64,000 bases of DNA, taken from NCBI RefSeq assembly GCF_028993615.1, contig NZ_CP118632.1, positions 2,976,001 to 3,040,000 of the forward strand. Reading direction: 5' to 3'. Shown piece after piece: positions 19,897 through 29,475 of this stretch. Within the stretch, counting starts at the first letter, position 1, and every line of letters starts with the position of its first letter. The notes below the pieces were generated by a model that ran no database searches, was not told the origin of the DNA, and saw only the letters and a list, made by a program, of their open reading frames with translations. A program made the translations under genes and the position numbers. Source of the stretch: Herbaspirillum sp. WKF16. GTDB lineage: Bacteria; Pseudomonadota; Gammaproteobacteria; Burkholderiales; Burkholderiaceae_D.

Positions 19897-20358
19897 TCAA
19901 TTCCCCTGCCCGCCCTGCTGGTAGATATCCGGCCGCGAAATGTGCCAGACGAAATCCCCGCGATTGATCGCTTCGAACCCGCAGCGCGCGTACAGCCACG
20001 GCGCAGTTGAAGTGGTGAGCATCACGCGGCGCAGCTTTTGCAGCGTGGGGTGCTGGTTGCAGGATTCGATCAGCCAGCGGCCCAGGCCCTGGCCACGCTG
20101 GTCTTCAACCATGAAGACGTCGCACAGGTAGCCGAAGGTGGCGTGGTCGGTGACGACGCGGGCGAAGCCGATTTGCTGGCTGCCGCGGTAGACGCCGAAG
20201 CACAGGCTGTTGGCGACGGCCGTGCGCACGGTGTTGAAGTCGATGCCGGGCGACCAGCTGGAGGCCGTCAGCACGCTGTGGATCAGTGGAATATCCAGCC
20301 GGTCGGGATCGGTGTCGATGAGGTAGTCATCGCGCCGCCAGATCAGGTGTTGGCTCAT
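19897..20358 (-). CDS. GNAT-family N-acetyltransferase
   Basis: A 153-residue GNAT protein. The acetyl-CoA-binding motif A is visible as VFMVEDQRGQGLGRWLIES (about 82-100), and a C-terminal YARCGFEAI strand is typical of the fold. Start ATG 20358 follows AAGGGAAGAGC; a TTG further upstream is less likely. The substrate is unknown. It stands alone and ends facing tRNA-Arg, with no obvious terminator between. Confidence 0.88.
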   Translation of the reverse strand: MSQHLIWRRDDYLIDTDPDRLDIPLIHSVLTASSWSPGIDFNTVRTAVANSLCFGVYRGSQQIGFARVVTDHATFGYLCDVFMVEDQRGQGLGRWLIESCNQHPTLQKLRRVMLTTSTAPWLYARCGFEAINRGDFVWHISRPDIYQQGGQGN

Positions 20359-20624
20359 GCTCTTCCCTTGCGTCAAAGAATGTTTGAATGTCGTTGTGGA
20401 AACAGTTTAACTTTTGCTCCGGCGATGCGCCAGCACCTGACCGGCCGCATGCACCTTCCATTATTGCCGCGCTGGCAACTTCGGTGCCGGCTGCCCGCCG
20501 ATTGAAACATCGCTTGCAATTCCGTTACACCTCGCGCGGCCGTCCTGGCCGACCATAAGATCACCGTTCCTGCGCCGAGGTTTCGTTATTTTTCCGGCGC
20601 GGCAAATAATTCAGGAGAGACGAC

Positions 20625-22061
20625 ATGAACAAGAAGACGCTGGCCTGGGCCGCTTGCCTGGTGTTTTCGCTGGTGTCGGGCATGCCCGCCGCGCAGGCCC
20701 AATCCAATTACCCCGCTTATCCGCCGCCGCCCGCCTCTTACACGCAGGAGCAGCTGGACCAGATGCTGGCGCCGGTGGCGCTGTATCCCGATTCGCTGCT
20801 GGCGCAGGTGCTGATGGCGTCGACCTATCCGCTGGAGGTGGTGCAGGCGCAGCGCTTCGTCGAGGCTCGTCCCGGCCTGCAGGGCGATGGCCTGGCGAGG
20901 TCGGTGGCGCCGATGCCGTGGGATCCCAGCGTGAAGGCGCTGGTGCAGTTTCCTTCGGTGCTGGCGATGATGAACGATCGCCTGGACTGGATGCAGCAGA
21001 TGGGCCAGGCCTTCCTCTCGCAGCAGGGCGCGGTGATGGATACCGTGCAGAACCTGCGCGAGCGCGCGCAGGTGGCGGGCACGCTGCAGTCCAGCCCGCA
21101 GCAGCGGGTGGTGGCCGATGAGGGCCTGATCATGATCGAGCCGATCAACTCGCAGGTGGTCTACGTGCCTTACTACAACCCGGTGGTGGCGTATGGCAGC
21201 TGGTGGTGGCCGGCGGCGCAGCCGGTCTACTGGGCGCCGCCGCCCCGCTATCGCCCGCCGCACTATAACCCGGGCGTGACCGTCGGCATCACCTTCGGCA
21301 GCGGCATCGGCGTGATGCGCGCGGCCTTCGGCGATGCGCGTCCCGATTGGCGCCAGCGCCAGGTGATGGTGACGCAGACCCGCATCACCAACGTCACCAA
21401 CAACAACGTGACGGTCAACCGCAACGTGACCGTCAACCAGCGGCCGGTGGTGTGGCATCACGATGCCCGCCATGGCAATCCGCGTCCGCAGGCGCCGCAG
21501 AACGCCCAGCAGGCCGGCGGCCGCCCGGAAGCGCCGCGCGGCGCACCGCCTCCAGCCCAGGCGCACGTCGCCCCGCCGGTTGCGCAAGCGCCGCAGGCGC
21601 GCCCTGCTCCACCGGCGCCGATGCCGGCGCAGCAGCAGCGCGTCATGCAGCAGGATCGCGAACGCAGGGAGGATGCGCGCGAGCAGCAGGTGGCCCAGGT
21701 GCGCGAAGTCCAGACGCAGCAGCGCCAGCGGGAACAACAGGCGCAGCAGCAGCAACGACAGCGTGAGCAGATGATCAACGACCAGCAGCGTCAGCGCGAA
21801 CAGATGGCCAATGAGCAGCGCCAGCAACAGCAGAACCAGGAGCGCCAGGTGCAGCAACGCCAGCAGCAGATGCATGAGATGCAGATGCAGCAGGCCCAGC
21901 AGGCGCGCGACCAGCAACGGCAGGTGCAGCAGCAACAGCAACAACAGCAGCAGCGCCAGCAACAGGAACAAGCCCGTCAACAACAGGAGCAGGCGCGCCA
22001 TCAGCAGGAGCAGAGCCGGCGCGAGCAGCAGGCCCGTCCGCCGCGCGACGATGGACGCTGA
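20625..22061 (+). CDS. DUF3300 exported protein with Gln/Arg-rich C-terminal tail
   Basis: A 478-residue protein with a signal peptide (1-25, ending AAQAQ). The DUF3300 domain (about 38-250) includes YTQEQLDQMLAPVALYPDSL, LAMMNDRLDWMQQMG and VYVPYYNPVVAYG. A VTQTRITNVTNNNVTVNRNV segment follows, and then a Pro/Ala linker. From about 330 to the end there is a low-complexity Q/R/E tail (RQREQQAQQQQRQREQ pattern), predicted coiled coil or disordered. DUF3300 has no established function. The tail closely resembles the repeats of the protein at 1-704. Ribosome site AGGAGAGACGAC precedes the ATG. Confidence 0.88.
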   Translation: MNKKTLAWAACLVFSLVSGMPAAQAQSNYPAYPPPPASYTQEQLDQMLAPVALYPDSLLAQVLMASTYPLEVVQAQRFVEARPGLQGDGLARSVAPMPWDPSVKALVQFPSVLAMMNDRLDWMQQMGQAFLSQQGAVMDTVQNLRERAQVAGTLQSSPQQRVVADEGLIMIEPINSQVVYVPYYNPVVAYGSWWWPAAQPVYWAPPPRYRPPHYNPGVTVGITFGSGIGVMRAAFGDARPDWRQRQVMVTQTRITNVTNNNVTVNRNVTVNQRPVVWHHDARHGNPRPQAPQNAQQAGGRPEAPRGAPPPAQAHVAPPVAQAPQARPAPPAPMPAQQQRVMQQDRERREDAREQQVAQVREVQTQQRQREQQAQQQQRQREQMINDQQRQREQMANEQRQQQQNQERQVQQRQQQMHEMQMQQAQQARDQQRQVQQQQQQQQQRQQQEQARQQQEQARHQQEQSRREQQARPPRDDGR

Positions 22062-22126
22062 TCCGGCCCGGTTCCGGCGGCTTCGTTGCTCGCCGGAAAA
22101 CCGGGCTCGGCGCGGTCTGGATCGGG

Positions 22127-22132
22127 TATAAT
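22127..22132 (+). promoter_or_regulatory. Possible -10 element upstream of prfC or of a small RNA
   Basis: A perfect TATAAT occurs, but no convincing -35 lies 16-18 bases upstream. A transcript from here would reach the terminator-like hairpin at 22199-22224 after ~85 bases. Confidence 0.35.
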
Positions 22133-22198
22133 CACGGACTTTCCAGAGCTTTCCGAACATGCCGCGCGCGCCCGCCGGGCCGCGCATGCAGGGCCATC

Positions 22199-22224
22199 AA
22201 GGGTTGGATTTTCCAGCCCTTTTT
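22199..22224 (+). terminator. Terminator-like hairpin in the prfC leader
   Basis: A 10-bp stem AAGGGTTGGA/TCCAGCCCTT (one G-T pair) with a 3-base loop runs into TTTC. It lies 48 bases before the prfC start, and could end a short upstream transcript or attenuate prfC. Confidence 0.6.
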
Positions 22225-22271
22225 CATTGGCCTCCCGTGACGGCGCACAGTCCCGAACCGACAGATCCGAC

Positions 22272-23936
22272 ATGCAAGAACCCAGCAACGACATCACCGG
22301 CGCAAGCGCCGACGAATCCGGCGGCCGCAAGGTCTCGACCGAACTGATCGCGCGCGAAGTGAAGCGCCGCCGCACCTTCGGCATCATCTCCCACCCCGAC
22401 GCCGGCAAGACCACGCTGACCGAGAAGCTGCTGCTGTTCTCGGGCGCAATCCAGCTGGCCGGCACCGTGAAGGCGCGCAAGAGCGGCCGCCACGCGACCT
22501 CGGACTGGATGGAGATCGAAAAGCAGCGCGGCATCTCGGTGGCCAGCTCGGTGATGCAGTTCGAATACCGCGACCACGTGGTGAACCTGCTCGACACCCC
22601 GGGCCACCAGGACTTCTCGGAAGACACCTACCGCGTGCTGACCGCGGTGGACTCGGCGCTGATGGTGATCGACGCCGCCAAGGGCGTGGAAGAGCAGACC
22701 ATCAAGCTGCTCAACGTCTGCCGCATGCGCAACACGCCCATCATCACCTTCATGAACAAGATGGACCGCGAGACCCGCGATCCGCTGGAGTTGCTCGACG
22801 AGCTGGAGTCGGTGCTGAAGATCCAGTGCGCGCCGGTGACCTGGCCGATCGGCATGGGCAAGAACTTCCGCGGCGTGTATCACCTGCTGCGCGATGAAAT
22901 CATGCTGTTCAAGGCCGGCGAGGAACGCGCCGACGGCAGCGTGGAAATCATCAAGGGCATCGACAATCCCAAGCTGGTTGAGATGTTCCCGATGGAAATC
23001 GAACAGCTGAAGATGGAAGTCGAGCTGGTGCACGGCGCCTCGCATCCGTTCAACCTGGAGGAGTTCCTGGCCGGCGTGCAGACGCCGGTGTTCTTCGGTT
23101 CGGCCATCAACAACTTCGGCGTGCGCGAGATCCTCAACGCCCTGCTCGACTGGGCGCCGGGTCCGGGCGGGCGCGACGCCACCGTGCGCAACGTGCAGCC
23201 GATCGAAGAGCCGTTCTCCGGTTTCGTCTTCAAGATCCAGGCCAACATGGATCCGGCGCACCGCGACCGCATCGCCTTCCTGCGCGTGTGCTCGGGCCGC
23301 TTCGAGCGCGGCATGAAGTTGAAGCACCTGCGCCTGAACCGCGACATCAAGGTGTCCTCGGTGGTGACCTTCATGGCGTCCAGCCGCGAGCAGGTGGAAG
23401 AGGCTTACGCCGGCGACATCATCGGCCTGCCCAACCACGGCAACATGCAGATCGGCGACAGCTTCTCCGAGGGCGAGATGCTGCAGTTCACCGGCATCCC
23501 CTACTTCGCGCCGGACTTCTTCCGCGTGGCGCGCATCCGCAACCCGCTGAAGATCAAGCAATTGCACAAGGGCCTGCAGCAGCTGGGCGAAGAAGGTGCG
23601 GTGCAGGTGTTCAAGCCGGTCACCGGCAGCGACCTGATCCTGGGCGCGGTGGGCGTGCTGCAGTTCGAAGTGGTGGCCAGCCGCCTGTTGAACGAATACG
23701 GCGTGGACGCGGTGTTCGAAGGCACCAGCATCAGCAGCGCGCGCTGGGTGACCTGCGACGACAAGAAGAAGCTGGCCGATTTCGAGCGCTCCTCGGCCGG
23801 CGCCAACCTGGCCATCGATGCGGCCGGCAACCTGGCCTACCTGGCCAGCTCCGGCGTGAACCTGCGCCTGACGCAGGAACGCTGGCCGGAAGTGGTGTTC
23901 CATGCGACGCGGGAGCATGCGGCCAAGCTGGATTGA
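22272..23936 (+). CDS. prfC: Peptide chain release factor 3
   Basis: The 554-residue translational GTPase recycles RF1/RF2 from the ribosome. G1 [10 protein letters not shown]3 DTPGHQDF and G4 NKMD are intact, followed by the RF3-specific domains 2 and 3 ([32 protein letters not shown]). The start ATG 22272 (MQEPSND) adds a ~20-residue hydrophilic extension before the conserved [16 protein letters not shown]; the frame is open upstream, but into the leader hairpin. Confidence 0.95.
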   Translation: MQEPSNDITGASADESGGRKVSTELIAREVKRRRTFGIISHPDAGKTTLTEKLLLFSGAIQLAGTVKARKSGRHATSDWMEIEKQRGISVASSVMQFEYRDHVVNLLDTPGHQDFSEDTYRVLTAVDSALMVIDAAKGVEEQTIKLLNVCRMRNTPIITFMNKMDRETRDPLELLDELESVLKIQCAPVTWPIGMGKNFRGVYHLLRDEIMLFKAGEERADGSVEIIKGIDNPKLVEMFPMEIEQLKMEVELVHGASHPFNLEEFLAGVQTPVFFGSAINNFGVREILNALLDWAPGPGGRDATVRNVQPIEEPFSGFVFKIQANMDPAHRDRIAFLRVCSGRFERGMKLKHLRLNRDIKVSSVVTFMASSREQVEEAYAGDIIGLPNHGNMQIGDSFSEGEMLQFTGIPYFAPDFFRVARIRNPLKIKQLHKGLQQLGEEGAVQVFKPVTGSDLILGAVGVLQFEVVASRLLNEYGVDAVFEGTSISSARWVTCDDKKKLADFERSSAGANLAIDAAGNLAYLASSGVNLRLTQERWPEVVFHATREHAAKLD

Positions 23937-23958
23937 GCTTCGTTGCGATCCAATGGGA

Positions 23959-23992
23959 ACGCCCGGCAGGCATGGCCTGACCGGGCGTTTTT
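23959..23992 (+). terminator. Intrinsic terminator of prfC
   Basis: ACGCCCGG/CCGGGCGT stem with an inner CAGGC/GCCTG extension, followed by TTTTTTATTTT. Confidence 0.93.
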
Positions 23993-24106
23993 TATTTTGG
24001 CGTGGCGCGGTTTCGTTGATGTCGCCATCTCTGTCATTCCGACGCGAGGCAGGATACCCATGGGCGTTCGTCGCACTCTATCCACTCCGGCCATGCACAA
24101 CTGAAG

Positions 24107-24218
24107 ACGCTGGGTCCCGGCCTTCGCCGGGACGACGGATAAGGGATGGCCTCAAACAACAAAGGGTTCAAGCTCGCCATTCCATGTCGTCCCGGCGAAG
24201 GCCGGGATCCAGTGACGT
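24107..24218. repeat. Inverted pair of REP-like palindromes
   Basis: The units at 24107-24138 and 24186-24218 are each an imperfect palindrome (GGTCCCGGCCTTCGCCGGGACGAC type) and face each other. The same family occurs at 41482-41800 and 52897-53010. Confidence 0.8.
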
Positions 24219-24259
24219 TTGCATCCTCCGGCACCGAAGCCGGCAAAGTGCAAGGCAAT

Positions 24260-24283
24260 AAAAAAGCCGGCCCATGGCCGGCT
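24260..24283 (-). terminator. Intrinsic terminator of ppa
   Basis: Stem AGCCGGCC/GGCCGGCT; on the minus strand it is followed by six T residues. Confidence 0.88.
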
Positions 24284-24308
24284 CTTCCATCGCGCAGAAA
24301 ACGCAGAC

Positions 24309-24845
24309 TTACTTGGCAGCCTTCTTGAAGGCTTCCACGCCGGCCAGGATTTCCTCGCGGGCGGCGTCCGGGCCTTCCCAGCCTTCGACCTTGACCCACT
24401 TGCCCTTTTCCAGGTCCTTGTAGTGCTCGAAGAAGTGCTTGATCTGGCTCAGGCGCAGCTCGTTCAAGTCTTCCGGCTTTTGCCAGTGGGTGTAGATCGG
24501 CAGGATCTTGTCGACCGGCACGGCCAGCAGCTTGGCGTCAATGCCCGACTCATCGCTCATCTTGAGCACGCCGATGGGACGGCAGCGCACCACCACGCCC
24601 GGGATCAGCGGGAACGGGGTGATCACCAGCACGTCGACCGGGTCGCCGTCTTGCGACAGGGTCTGGGGGATGTAGCCGTAGTTGCACGGGTAGTGCATGG
24701 CGGTGCCCATGAAGCGGTCGACGAAGATCGCGCCGGTGTCCTTGTCCACTTCATACTTGATCGGATCGGCGTTCATCGGGATTTCGATGATCACGTTGAA
24801 GTCATTCGGCAGGTCGCGGCCGGAGGGGACGTTGTTCAGGCTCAT
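24309..24845 (-). CDS. ppa: Inorganic pyrophosphatase
   Basis: The 178-residue family I soluble pyrophosphatase hydrolyses PPi and pulls biosynthetic reactions. The catalytic metal-binding signature reads DGDPVDVLV (about 67-75), with the KYEVDKDTG and YPCNYGYIP substrate motifs. The start is ATG 24845 ([11 protein letters not shown]), which gives the normal family length; a longer frame reaches 24962 but adds unrelated residues. Single-gene unit. Confidence 0.95.
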   Translation of the reverse strand: MSLNNVPSGRDLPNDFNVIIEIPMNADPIKYEVDKDTGAIFVDRFMGTAMHYPCNYGYIPQTLSQDGDPVDVLVITPFPLIPGVVVRCRPIGVLKMSDESGIDAKLLAVPVDKILPIYTHWQKPEDLNELRLSQIKHFFEHYKDLEKGKWVKVEGWEGPDAAREEILAGVEAFKKAAK

Positions 24846-25085
24846 GGGATTCTCACTAAGGGGAAAGAAAACGGAAAAGCGGAATTCTGGATCGGCGCGC
24901 AAGCGCTGGAATACGCAGAAAGCGGCAATTATAGCGGCATTCTGGCCGGCTTCCGACCCCACGCGGGGAAAAGCGCATCGGCAGCGTTTCCCGGCGTCAA
25001 GCCGTCCATGCCGGGGCGCCTCCGATCAGCATCGCCGCCAACATAGCGGCCGCAACTTACGCCAGCATGACAGCGCCGGCGGGCA

Positions 25086-25123
25086 TAAAAAAAGGCGGAG
25101 CAGCCAGGGCCGCTTCCGCCTTT
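25086..25123 (-). terminator. Intrinsic terminator of the hemCDXY operon
   Basis: Stem AAAGGCGGA/TCCGCCTTT with a 15-base loop and, on the minus strand, a TTTTTTT run. Confidence 0.88.
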
Positions 25124-25145
25124 GTTCCGATCCCGGCGATTTGGT

Positions 25146-26345
25146 TCAGCGGATCGCGGTCGCCAGCGCGCACTGCTTGTAGTGGGCGCTGGCCTGGTCC
25201 GGCTGGTCCAGCGCCTCGTGCAGCTGGGCCAGGGCCAGGTGGGACTCGCGCACGGTGCGCGGCTCGATGGCGTCCGACAGGGCCTGCTCCAGGTGGCGCT
25301 GGGCCTTACCCCACAGCTTCTGGCGCAGGCAGAACATGCCCAGCGTCAGCGCCAGCTCGGCATCGGTCGGGTTCTTGGCGAGCCAGGCCTCGCAATGCTC
25401 GATCTGCGCCAGCAGCGCGGCCGAGCCGGCTTCGGCGGTGGATTCGCGATAGGCCCGCAAGAGACGGATATCCCAGTCGGCCGCCAGCGCGCGCTCCAGC
25501 AGGGTGCGCGCCTCGTCGTGGAGGGCGCGGCTGGAGAAGGCGTGAGCCGCGCGCGCGGCGATGAAGGGCTTGAGCTTGTCGGCGCCGGGCACGCCTGACC
25601 ACAGCAGGCGGATCGATTCGGCGTCGTGCGAGCGGTCCGACATCAGCGCGTCGTAGGCCATCTCGCGCAGGCGGTTGGACAGCGCCGGATGCAGGGCATT
25701 GCGCTTGTCCAGCGTCTGCACCAGGCGCAGCACCTCGGGCCAGTTCTTGGCCTGCTGGTTGGCCTTGAGCGCCCATTGCAGCGCCTGGATGTGGCGGGTG
25801 CCGTTGGCGTTCAACTCTTCCACCGTTTCCAGCGCCTGCTTGAACTGGTGCTCGTCGACCTGCAGCTCCAGCGCGGTCATCAGGCGCGCCGGCTTCAGGG
25901 TCGGGTCGACCTCGGTGCTGGCCAGCCAGATGTCGCGGCGGTCGGCCTGGCGCATGCGGTGCGCGGCGCGGGCGGCGATCAGGGCGGCGATGCCGGCGTT
26001 GTCGGGCAGGTCGGAGGCGCGCGTGGCAGACTTCTCGGCCTGGCCGAAGCGGCCTTCGAAGTAGGCCTTGAGCGAGTCGCGCAGGGCCTTGTTGCTTTCA
26101 TTCTCGCGCTTGGCGCGACGGTAGGCGATGACGCGGCCGGGCAGCTTCTGCGTCAGGCGCACTGCGCGGATGACGACGTAGATCGCCAGGAACGCCGCCA
26201 GCACCAGGAAGATGAAGAAGTTCAGCGAGAGGTCGACGCGGTACGGCGGATAGAACAGCACCACGTTGCCGGGGTTGAAGCGCGCCAGCACGGCCAGGCC
26301 GATGGCGGACGCGAACAGGGTGAGAAGCCAGAGCAGTATTTTCAT
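25146..26345 (-). CDS. hemY: HemY, TPR-containing inner membrane protein of heme biosynthesis
   Basis: The 399-residue protein has two N-terminal membrane segments (about 4-22 and 41-62), followed by helical TPR-like repeats (for example AALIAARAAHRM and ESHLALAQLHEALDQPDQASAHYKQC). This matches proteobacterial HemY, which is not the oxidase of the same name and whose exact role in late heme synthesis is unresolved. It is the last gene of hemC-hemD-hemX-hemY, 19 bases after hemX. Confidence 0.9.
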   Translation of the reverse strand: MKILLWLLTLFASAIGLAVLARFNPGNVVLFYPPYRVDLSLNFFIFLVLAAFLAIYVVIRAVRLTQKLPGRVIAYRRAKRENESNKALRDSLKAYFEGRFGQAEKSATRASDLPDNAGIAALIAARAAHRMRQADRRDIWLASTEVDPTLKPARLMTALELQVDEHQFKQALETVEELNANGTRHIQALQWALKANQQAKNWPEVLRLVQTLDKRNALHPALSNRLREMAYDALMSDRSHDAESIRLLWSGVPGADKLKPFIAARAAHAFSSRALHDEARTLLERALAADWDIRLLRAYRESTAEAGSAALLAQIEHCEAWLAKNPTDAELALTLGMFCLRQKLWGKAQRHLEQALSDAIEPRTVRESHLALAQLHEALDQPDQASAHYKQCALATAIR

Positions 26346-26364
26346 ATCGCTAGTCCCGATCCGC

Positions 26365-27555
26365 TCAACGACGGGCTTTGTAGTTGCGCACCGCGTTCAG
26401 GCTCTCGGCCAGCGTCGGCATCTGGATCGACAGGTTGCTGCCCTGCACTTGCTTCAACAGCGCCTGGGTGGTCTGCACCTGCTTGGCGCGGGTGTCGAAA
26501 TACTTGGCGATGGAATCCTGGGCCGCCGACAGGTCGTTGCGGAAGGCGAACTCATTGCGCGAGAGCAGCGCCAGGCGCGCGTTCAGCAGGCGCAGCTTGA
26601 GGTTCTCGCGCACGAAATAGGCCTGGCCCGGCGACAGCAGGATCGCCTCGGGCGCCTGCACTTCGCGGATGCGCACCAGCTGGCGCAGCTCGGCCATCAT
26701 CTCGCTGCTCATGCTCTGCCACTTGTCCTGGGCGCCGGCCAGCCACTGCGACCAGGCCGACGGTTCGGCGGCGGCCTGCGGCTCGTTCTTGCCCTTGGCC
26801 TGCTTGGCCTTGGCGGGCGCCGCCTGCGGCGCCATGCGCGGCTTGGGCTCGCTGGCCGACTCCACCGGACGCTCATCGACCAGCAACGGCATGTTGTCGA
26901 TCTGGCCGATGGCGCTGTCCAGGCGCACGGCGATGCCGGCGATGTCGACCGTAGGCAGCGCCTTGAGGCGATCGATGTCGCGCGCGATGGCGCGACGGAT
27001 GGCGATGAATTGCGGCTTGTCGGAACGCGACAGGCTCTTGTCGGCGTTCTGCAACGCGATCAGCGCGCCCTGCACGTTGCCGGCCAGCTCCAGCTGCTGG
27101 TCAGCGGTGGACAGGACTTCCTCGATCTCGGAGAGCGCCCAGTCGTCGCGGTTCTTGTTGAGGTCCTGGTACATCTGCTCCAGCGCCAGCTGCTGGCTCT
27201 GGGATTCGGCCTGCTTGCTGTCGAGCACGCTGACCTTGGATTGCAGTTCCTTGGTGTTTTCCTGCACCGACTTCAGCACGCCCTTGAGCTCGTTGCTGCT
27301 GTTGTCGCCGGTCTGCAGGCGCTGCGCGACTTCGCTGCGCAGGTCGCGCAGTTCGGTGCGCGACATCCACCATTGCACGCCCAGCGCGACGATCACCAGC
27401 AGCAGCAGGATCGTCAGCAGGCGTTGCCGGCGGCGCAGCGGCGCGGTGCCGTCCGGCGCGGATGGGTAGTAAGTGGGAGCCGACGTGTTGCTGTAGCTCG
27501 CCTCCGGCTTGGTCTCCGGCAGGTTGGACTCTGGTGTGGATTGCTGTTCGTTCAT
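26365..27555 (-). CDS. hemX: HemX, membrane-anchored protein of the heme operon
   Basis: A 396-residue type II membrane protein: an N-terminal cytoplasmic part (1-45), one membrane helix (about 46-63, LLTILLLLVIVALGVQW), and a long periplasmic coiled-coil and helical domain (SEVAQRLQTGDNSSNELKG). Family annotation as uroporphyrinogen-III C-methyltransferase is historical; no SAM motif is visible. The ATG at 27555 overlaps the hemD stop as ATGA, fixing the start. Confidence 0.88.
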   Translation of the reverse strand: MNEQQSTPESNLPETKPEASYSNTSAPTYYPSAPDGTAPLRRRQRLLTILLLLVIVALGVQWWMSRTELRDLRSEVAQRLQTGDNSSNELKGVLKSVQENTKELQSKVSVLDSKQAESQSQQLALEQMYQDLNKNRDDWALSEIEEVLSTADQQLELAGNVQGALIALQNADKSLSRSDKPQFIAIRRAIARDIDRLKALPTVDIAGIAVRLDSAIGQIDNMPLLVDERPVESASEPKPRMAPQAAPAKAKQAKGKNEPQAAAEPSAWSQWLAGAQDKWQSMSSEMMAELRQLVRIREVQAPEAILLSPGQAYFVRENLKLRLLNARLALLSRNEFAFRNDLSAAQDSIAKYFDTRAKQVQTTQALLKQVQGSNLSIQMPTLAESLNAVRNYKARR

Positions 27556-28346
27556 GGGCTGGATTGTAACGCGGCAATTAGTCGTTCGTCGCCCGAACCG
27601 GCCAGGATCACCGAGCAAAAGCCCAGCGACTGGGCGGTGCAGGCGATCCGGTGGTGCGAGACAAAGATTCGTTGTCGTTGCAGTTTTACCACACGATCGT
27701 CGCCTCCGGCTAGTCTTGTCATCTCAAGCAAATTGCGCAGGGCCTCGGAACTGGTGACCACCCAGTCGCCGCCGCCGTCGGCCAGCGCCAGCAACTGCGC
27801 GCGATTGCGCTCGTCCAGCGGCGGCGCCAGGCGCCGGTAGGCGGTCACGTGTTCGATCTCGATGCCCTGCTCCTGCAAGGCCTCGCTGAGGAAATCGCGG
27901 CCGCTCTGCCCGCGCACGATCAGCACGCGTCGGCCGCGCAAGCCCGCCAGCGGCAGCGACTTGAGCAGCTCCTCGGAATCCATCTTGCCCTCGCCCGCCG
28001 GCGCGAAGATGACGGCATTGCCCTCATCCACGCCATGCGCGCGCAAGGCCGCCCGGCTGCCCTCGCCGACGATGCCGATGGGCAGCGCCGCCGGCCAGCC
28101 GGCCAGCAGGCGAAATACCGCATCGATGGCGTTGGGACTGACGAACACCGCCAGCGCGAATTCATGCAAGCGGCCCAGCACGGCCCGCAATCCCGACACA
28201 TCGTCCACCGGCTCGATGGCCAGCAGGGGAAAGATCTCGGCGCGCCGGCCGATCGCCTCCACGCGGGAGGCGAAGGCCTGCGCCTGCTGCAGCGGTCGCG
28301 TCACCACGACCGGCAAGGCGGCCGCTGGATCAGGAAGCCTCGGCAT
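27552..28346 (-). CDS. hemD: Uroporphyrinogen-III synthase
   Basis: The 264-residue enzyme cyclises hydroxymethylbilane to uroporphyrinogen III. Family motifs are [10 protein letters not shown] near the N-terminus, [12 protein letters not shown] and [21 protein letters not shown], with [12 protein letters not shown] before the C-terminus. Start ATG 28346 (MPRLPDP) lies inside the end of hemC, giving a 17-base overlap and translational coupling. Confidence 0.92.
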   Translation of the reverse strand: MPRLPDPAAALPVVVTRPLQQAQAFASRVEAIGRRAEIFPLLAIEPVDDVSGLRAVLGRLHEFALAVFVSPNAIDAVFRLLAGWPAALPIGIVGEGSRAALRAHGVDEGNAVIFAPAGEGKMDSEELLKSLPLAGLRGRRVLIVRGQSGRDFLSEALQEQGIEIEHVTAYRRLAPPLDERNRAQLLALADGGGDWVVTSSEALRNLLEMTRLAGGDDRVVKLQRQRIFVSHHRIACTAQSLGFCSVILAGSGDERLIAALQSSP

Positions 28347-29286
28347 CAGCCTGCGCCTTGCAGGCGGCGAGGATGGCGTCGGCGTCCCGGGCCTTGAGCA
28401 AGTCGGCCACCTGTTCGCCCAGCGCCTCGGGCGCATCGGCCGGGCCTTCGGCTTCGGCGGCCGCGCTGCGGCTGCCGTCGGGCGTGGCGATCATGGCGCG
28501 CAGGCGCACGCGCGCGCCGTCCACGGTGGCATAGGCGGCCAGCGGGATCTGGCAGCTGGCGCCGAAGATGCGCGAGACCGAGCGCTCGGCGGCGGAAGCC
28601 ACTGCAGCAGTCTCGTCATGCAGCGGCGCCAGGAAGCGGCGGATGTCGTCGCGGCCGGCCGGGATCTCGATGGCCAGCGTGCCCTGGCCGGGCGACGGCA
28701 GGCTCACCTCGGGATCGAGCCAGTCGCGGATGCGCTGCTTCAGGCCCAGTCGGTTCAACCCGGCCACGGCCAGGATGATGGCGGCATAGTCGCCGCGGTC
28801 GAGCTTGGCCAGGCGGGTGTCGAGGTTGCCGCGCAGCGGCTTGACCACCAGCTGCGGATAGCGCGCGGCGATCATCGCCTGGCGGCGCAGGCTGCTGGTG
28901 CCGACGATGGCGCCGGCCGGCAAGGCGGCCAGCGAGGCGTAGTCGTTGGAGACGAAGGCGTCGCGCGGATCCTCGCGCTCCAGGATGGCGGCCAATTCGA
29001 AGCCTTCGGGCAGCTCCATCGGCATGTCCTTGAGGCAGTGCACGGCGAGGTCGGCGCGGCCCTCGGCCATCGCCACTTCCAGCTCCTTGACGAACAAGCC
29101 CTTGCCGCCGACCTTGGAGAGCGTGCGATCGAGGATCTGGTCGCCGCGCGTGGTGGTTCCGAGGATACTGATGCTGCACTGCGGATATAATGTTTTTATC
29201 CGGTCCCGCACGTACTCGGCCTGCCACATGGCAAGGCGGCTTTCACGCGAGACGATGACGATTTTGGAAGGAGGGAATTCTTTCAA
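28330..29286 (-). CDS. hemC: Porphobilinogen deaminase (hydroxymethylbilane synthase)
   Basis: The 318-residue enzyme condenses four porphobilinogens. Cys245 in [11 protein letters not shown] is the dipyrromethane cofactor attachment site. Catalytic Asp87 sits in VHCLKDMP, where most enzymes have VHSLKDMP or VHSMKDMP. The start appears to be TTG at 29286, with GGAAAG upstream; no ATG lies before residue 20. It heads the hemCDXY operon and diverges from ppc. Confidence 0.93.
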   Translation of the reverse strand: MKEFPPSKIVIVSRESRLAMWQAEYVRDRIKTLYPQCSISILGTTTRGDQILDRTLSKVGGKGLFVKELEVAMAEGRADLAVHCLKDMPMELPEGFELAAILEREDPRDAFVSNDYASLAALPAGAIVGTSSLRRQAMIAARYPQLVVKPLRGNLDTRLAKLDRGDYAAIILAVAGLNRLGLKQRIRDWLDPEVSLPSPGQGTLAIEIPAGRDDIRRFLAPLHDETAAVASAAERSVSRIFGASCQIPLAAYATVDGARVRLRAMIATPDGSRSAAAEAEGPADAPEALGEQVADLLKARDADAILAACKAQADAEAS

Positions 29287-29475
29287 GACGGGCTTTCCGA
29301 TTCAGTCGTGGCACCCGCGGCAGAGGAGACGGGAAAGCAGGCGGCCGGCGATTCCAACTGAAAAAAATAATTAGACTGAGACAACAATATCGAAGCAAAT
29401 TCTAGCACGCAGCACCCTGGCAATTCGATCCACAAGCACGACTTTCTCCCTCGAAAACCGCAGCAACAGTTGATC

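Larger units (their letters stand above)
23937..24308. other. Convergent intergenic region with terminators and a REP-like pair
   Basis: The 372 bases between prfC and ppa hold the prfC terminator, an inverted pair of dispersed palindromic repeats (24107-24218) and the ppa terminator. I see no gene. Confidence 0.7.
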
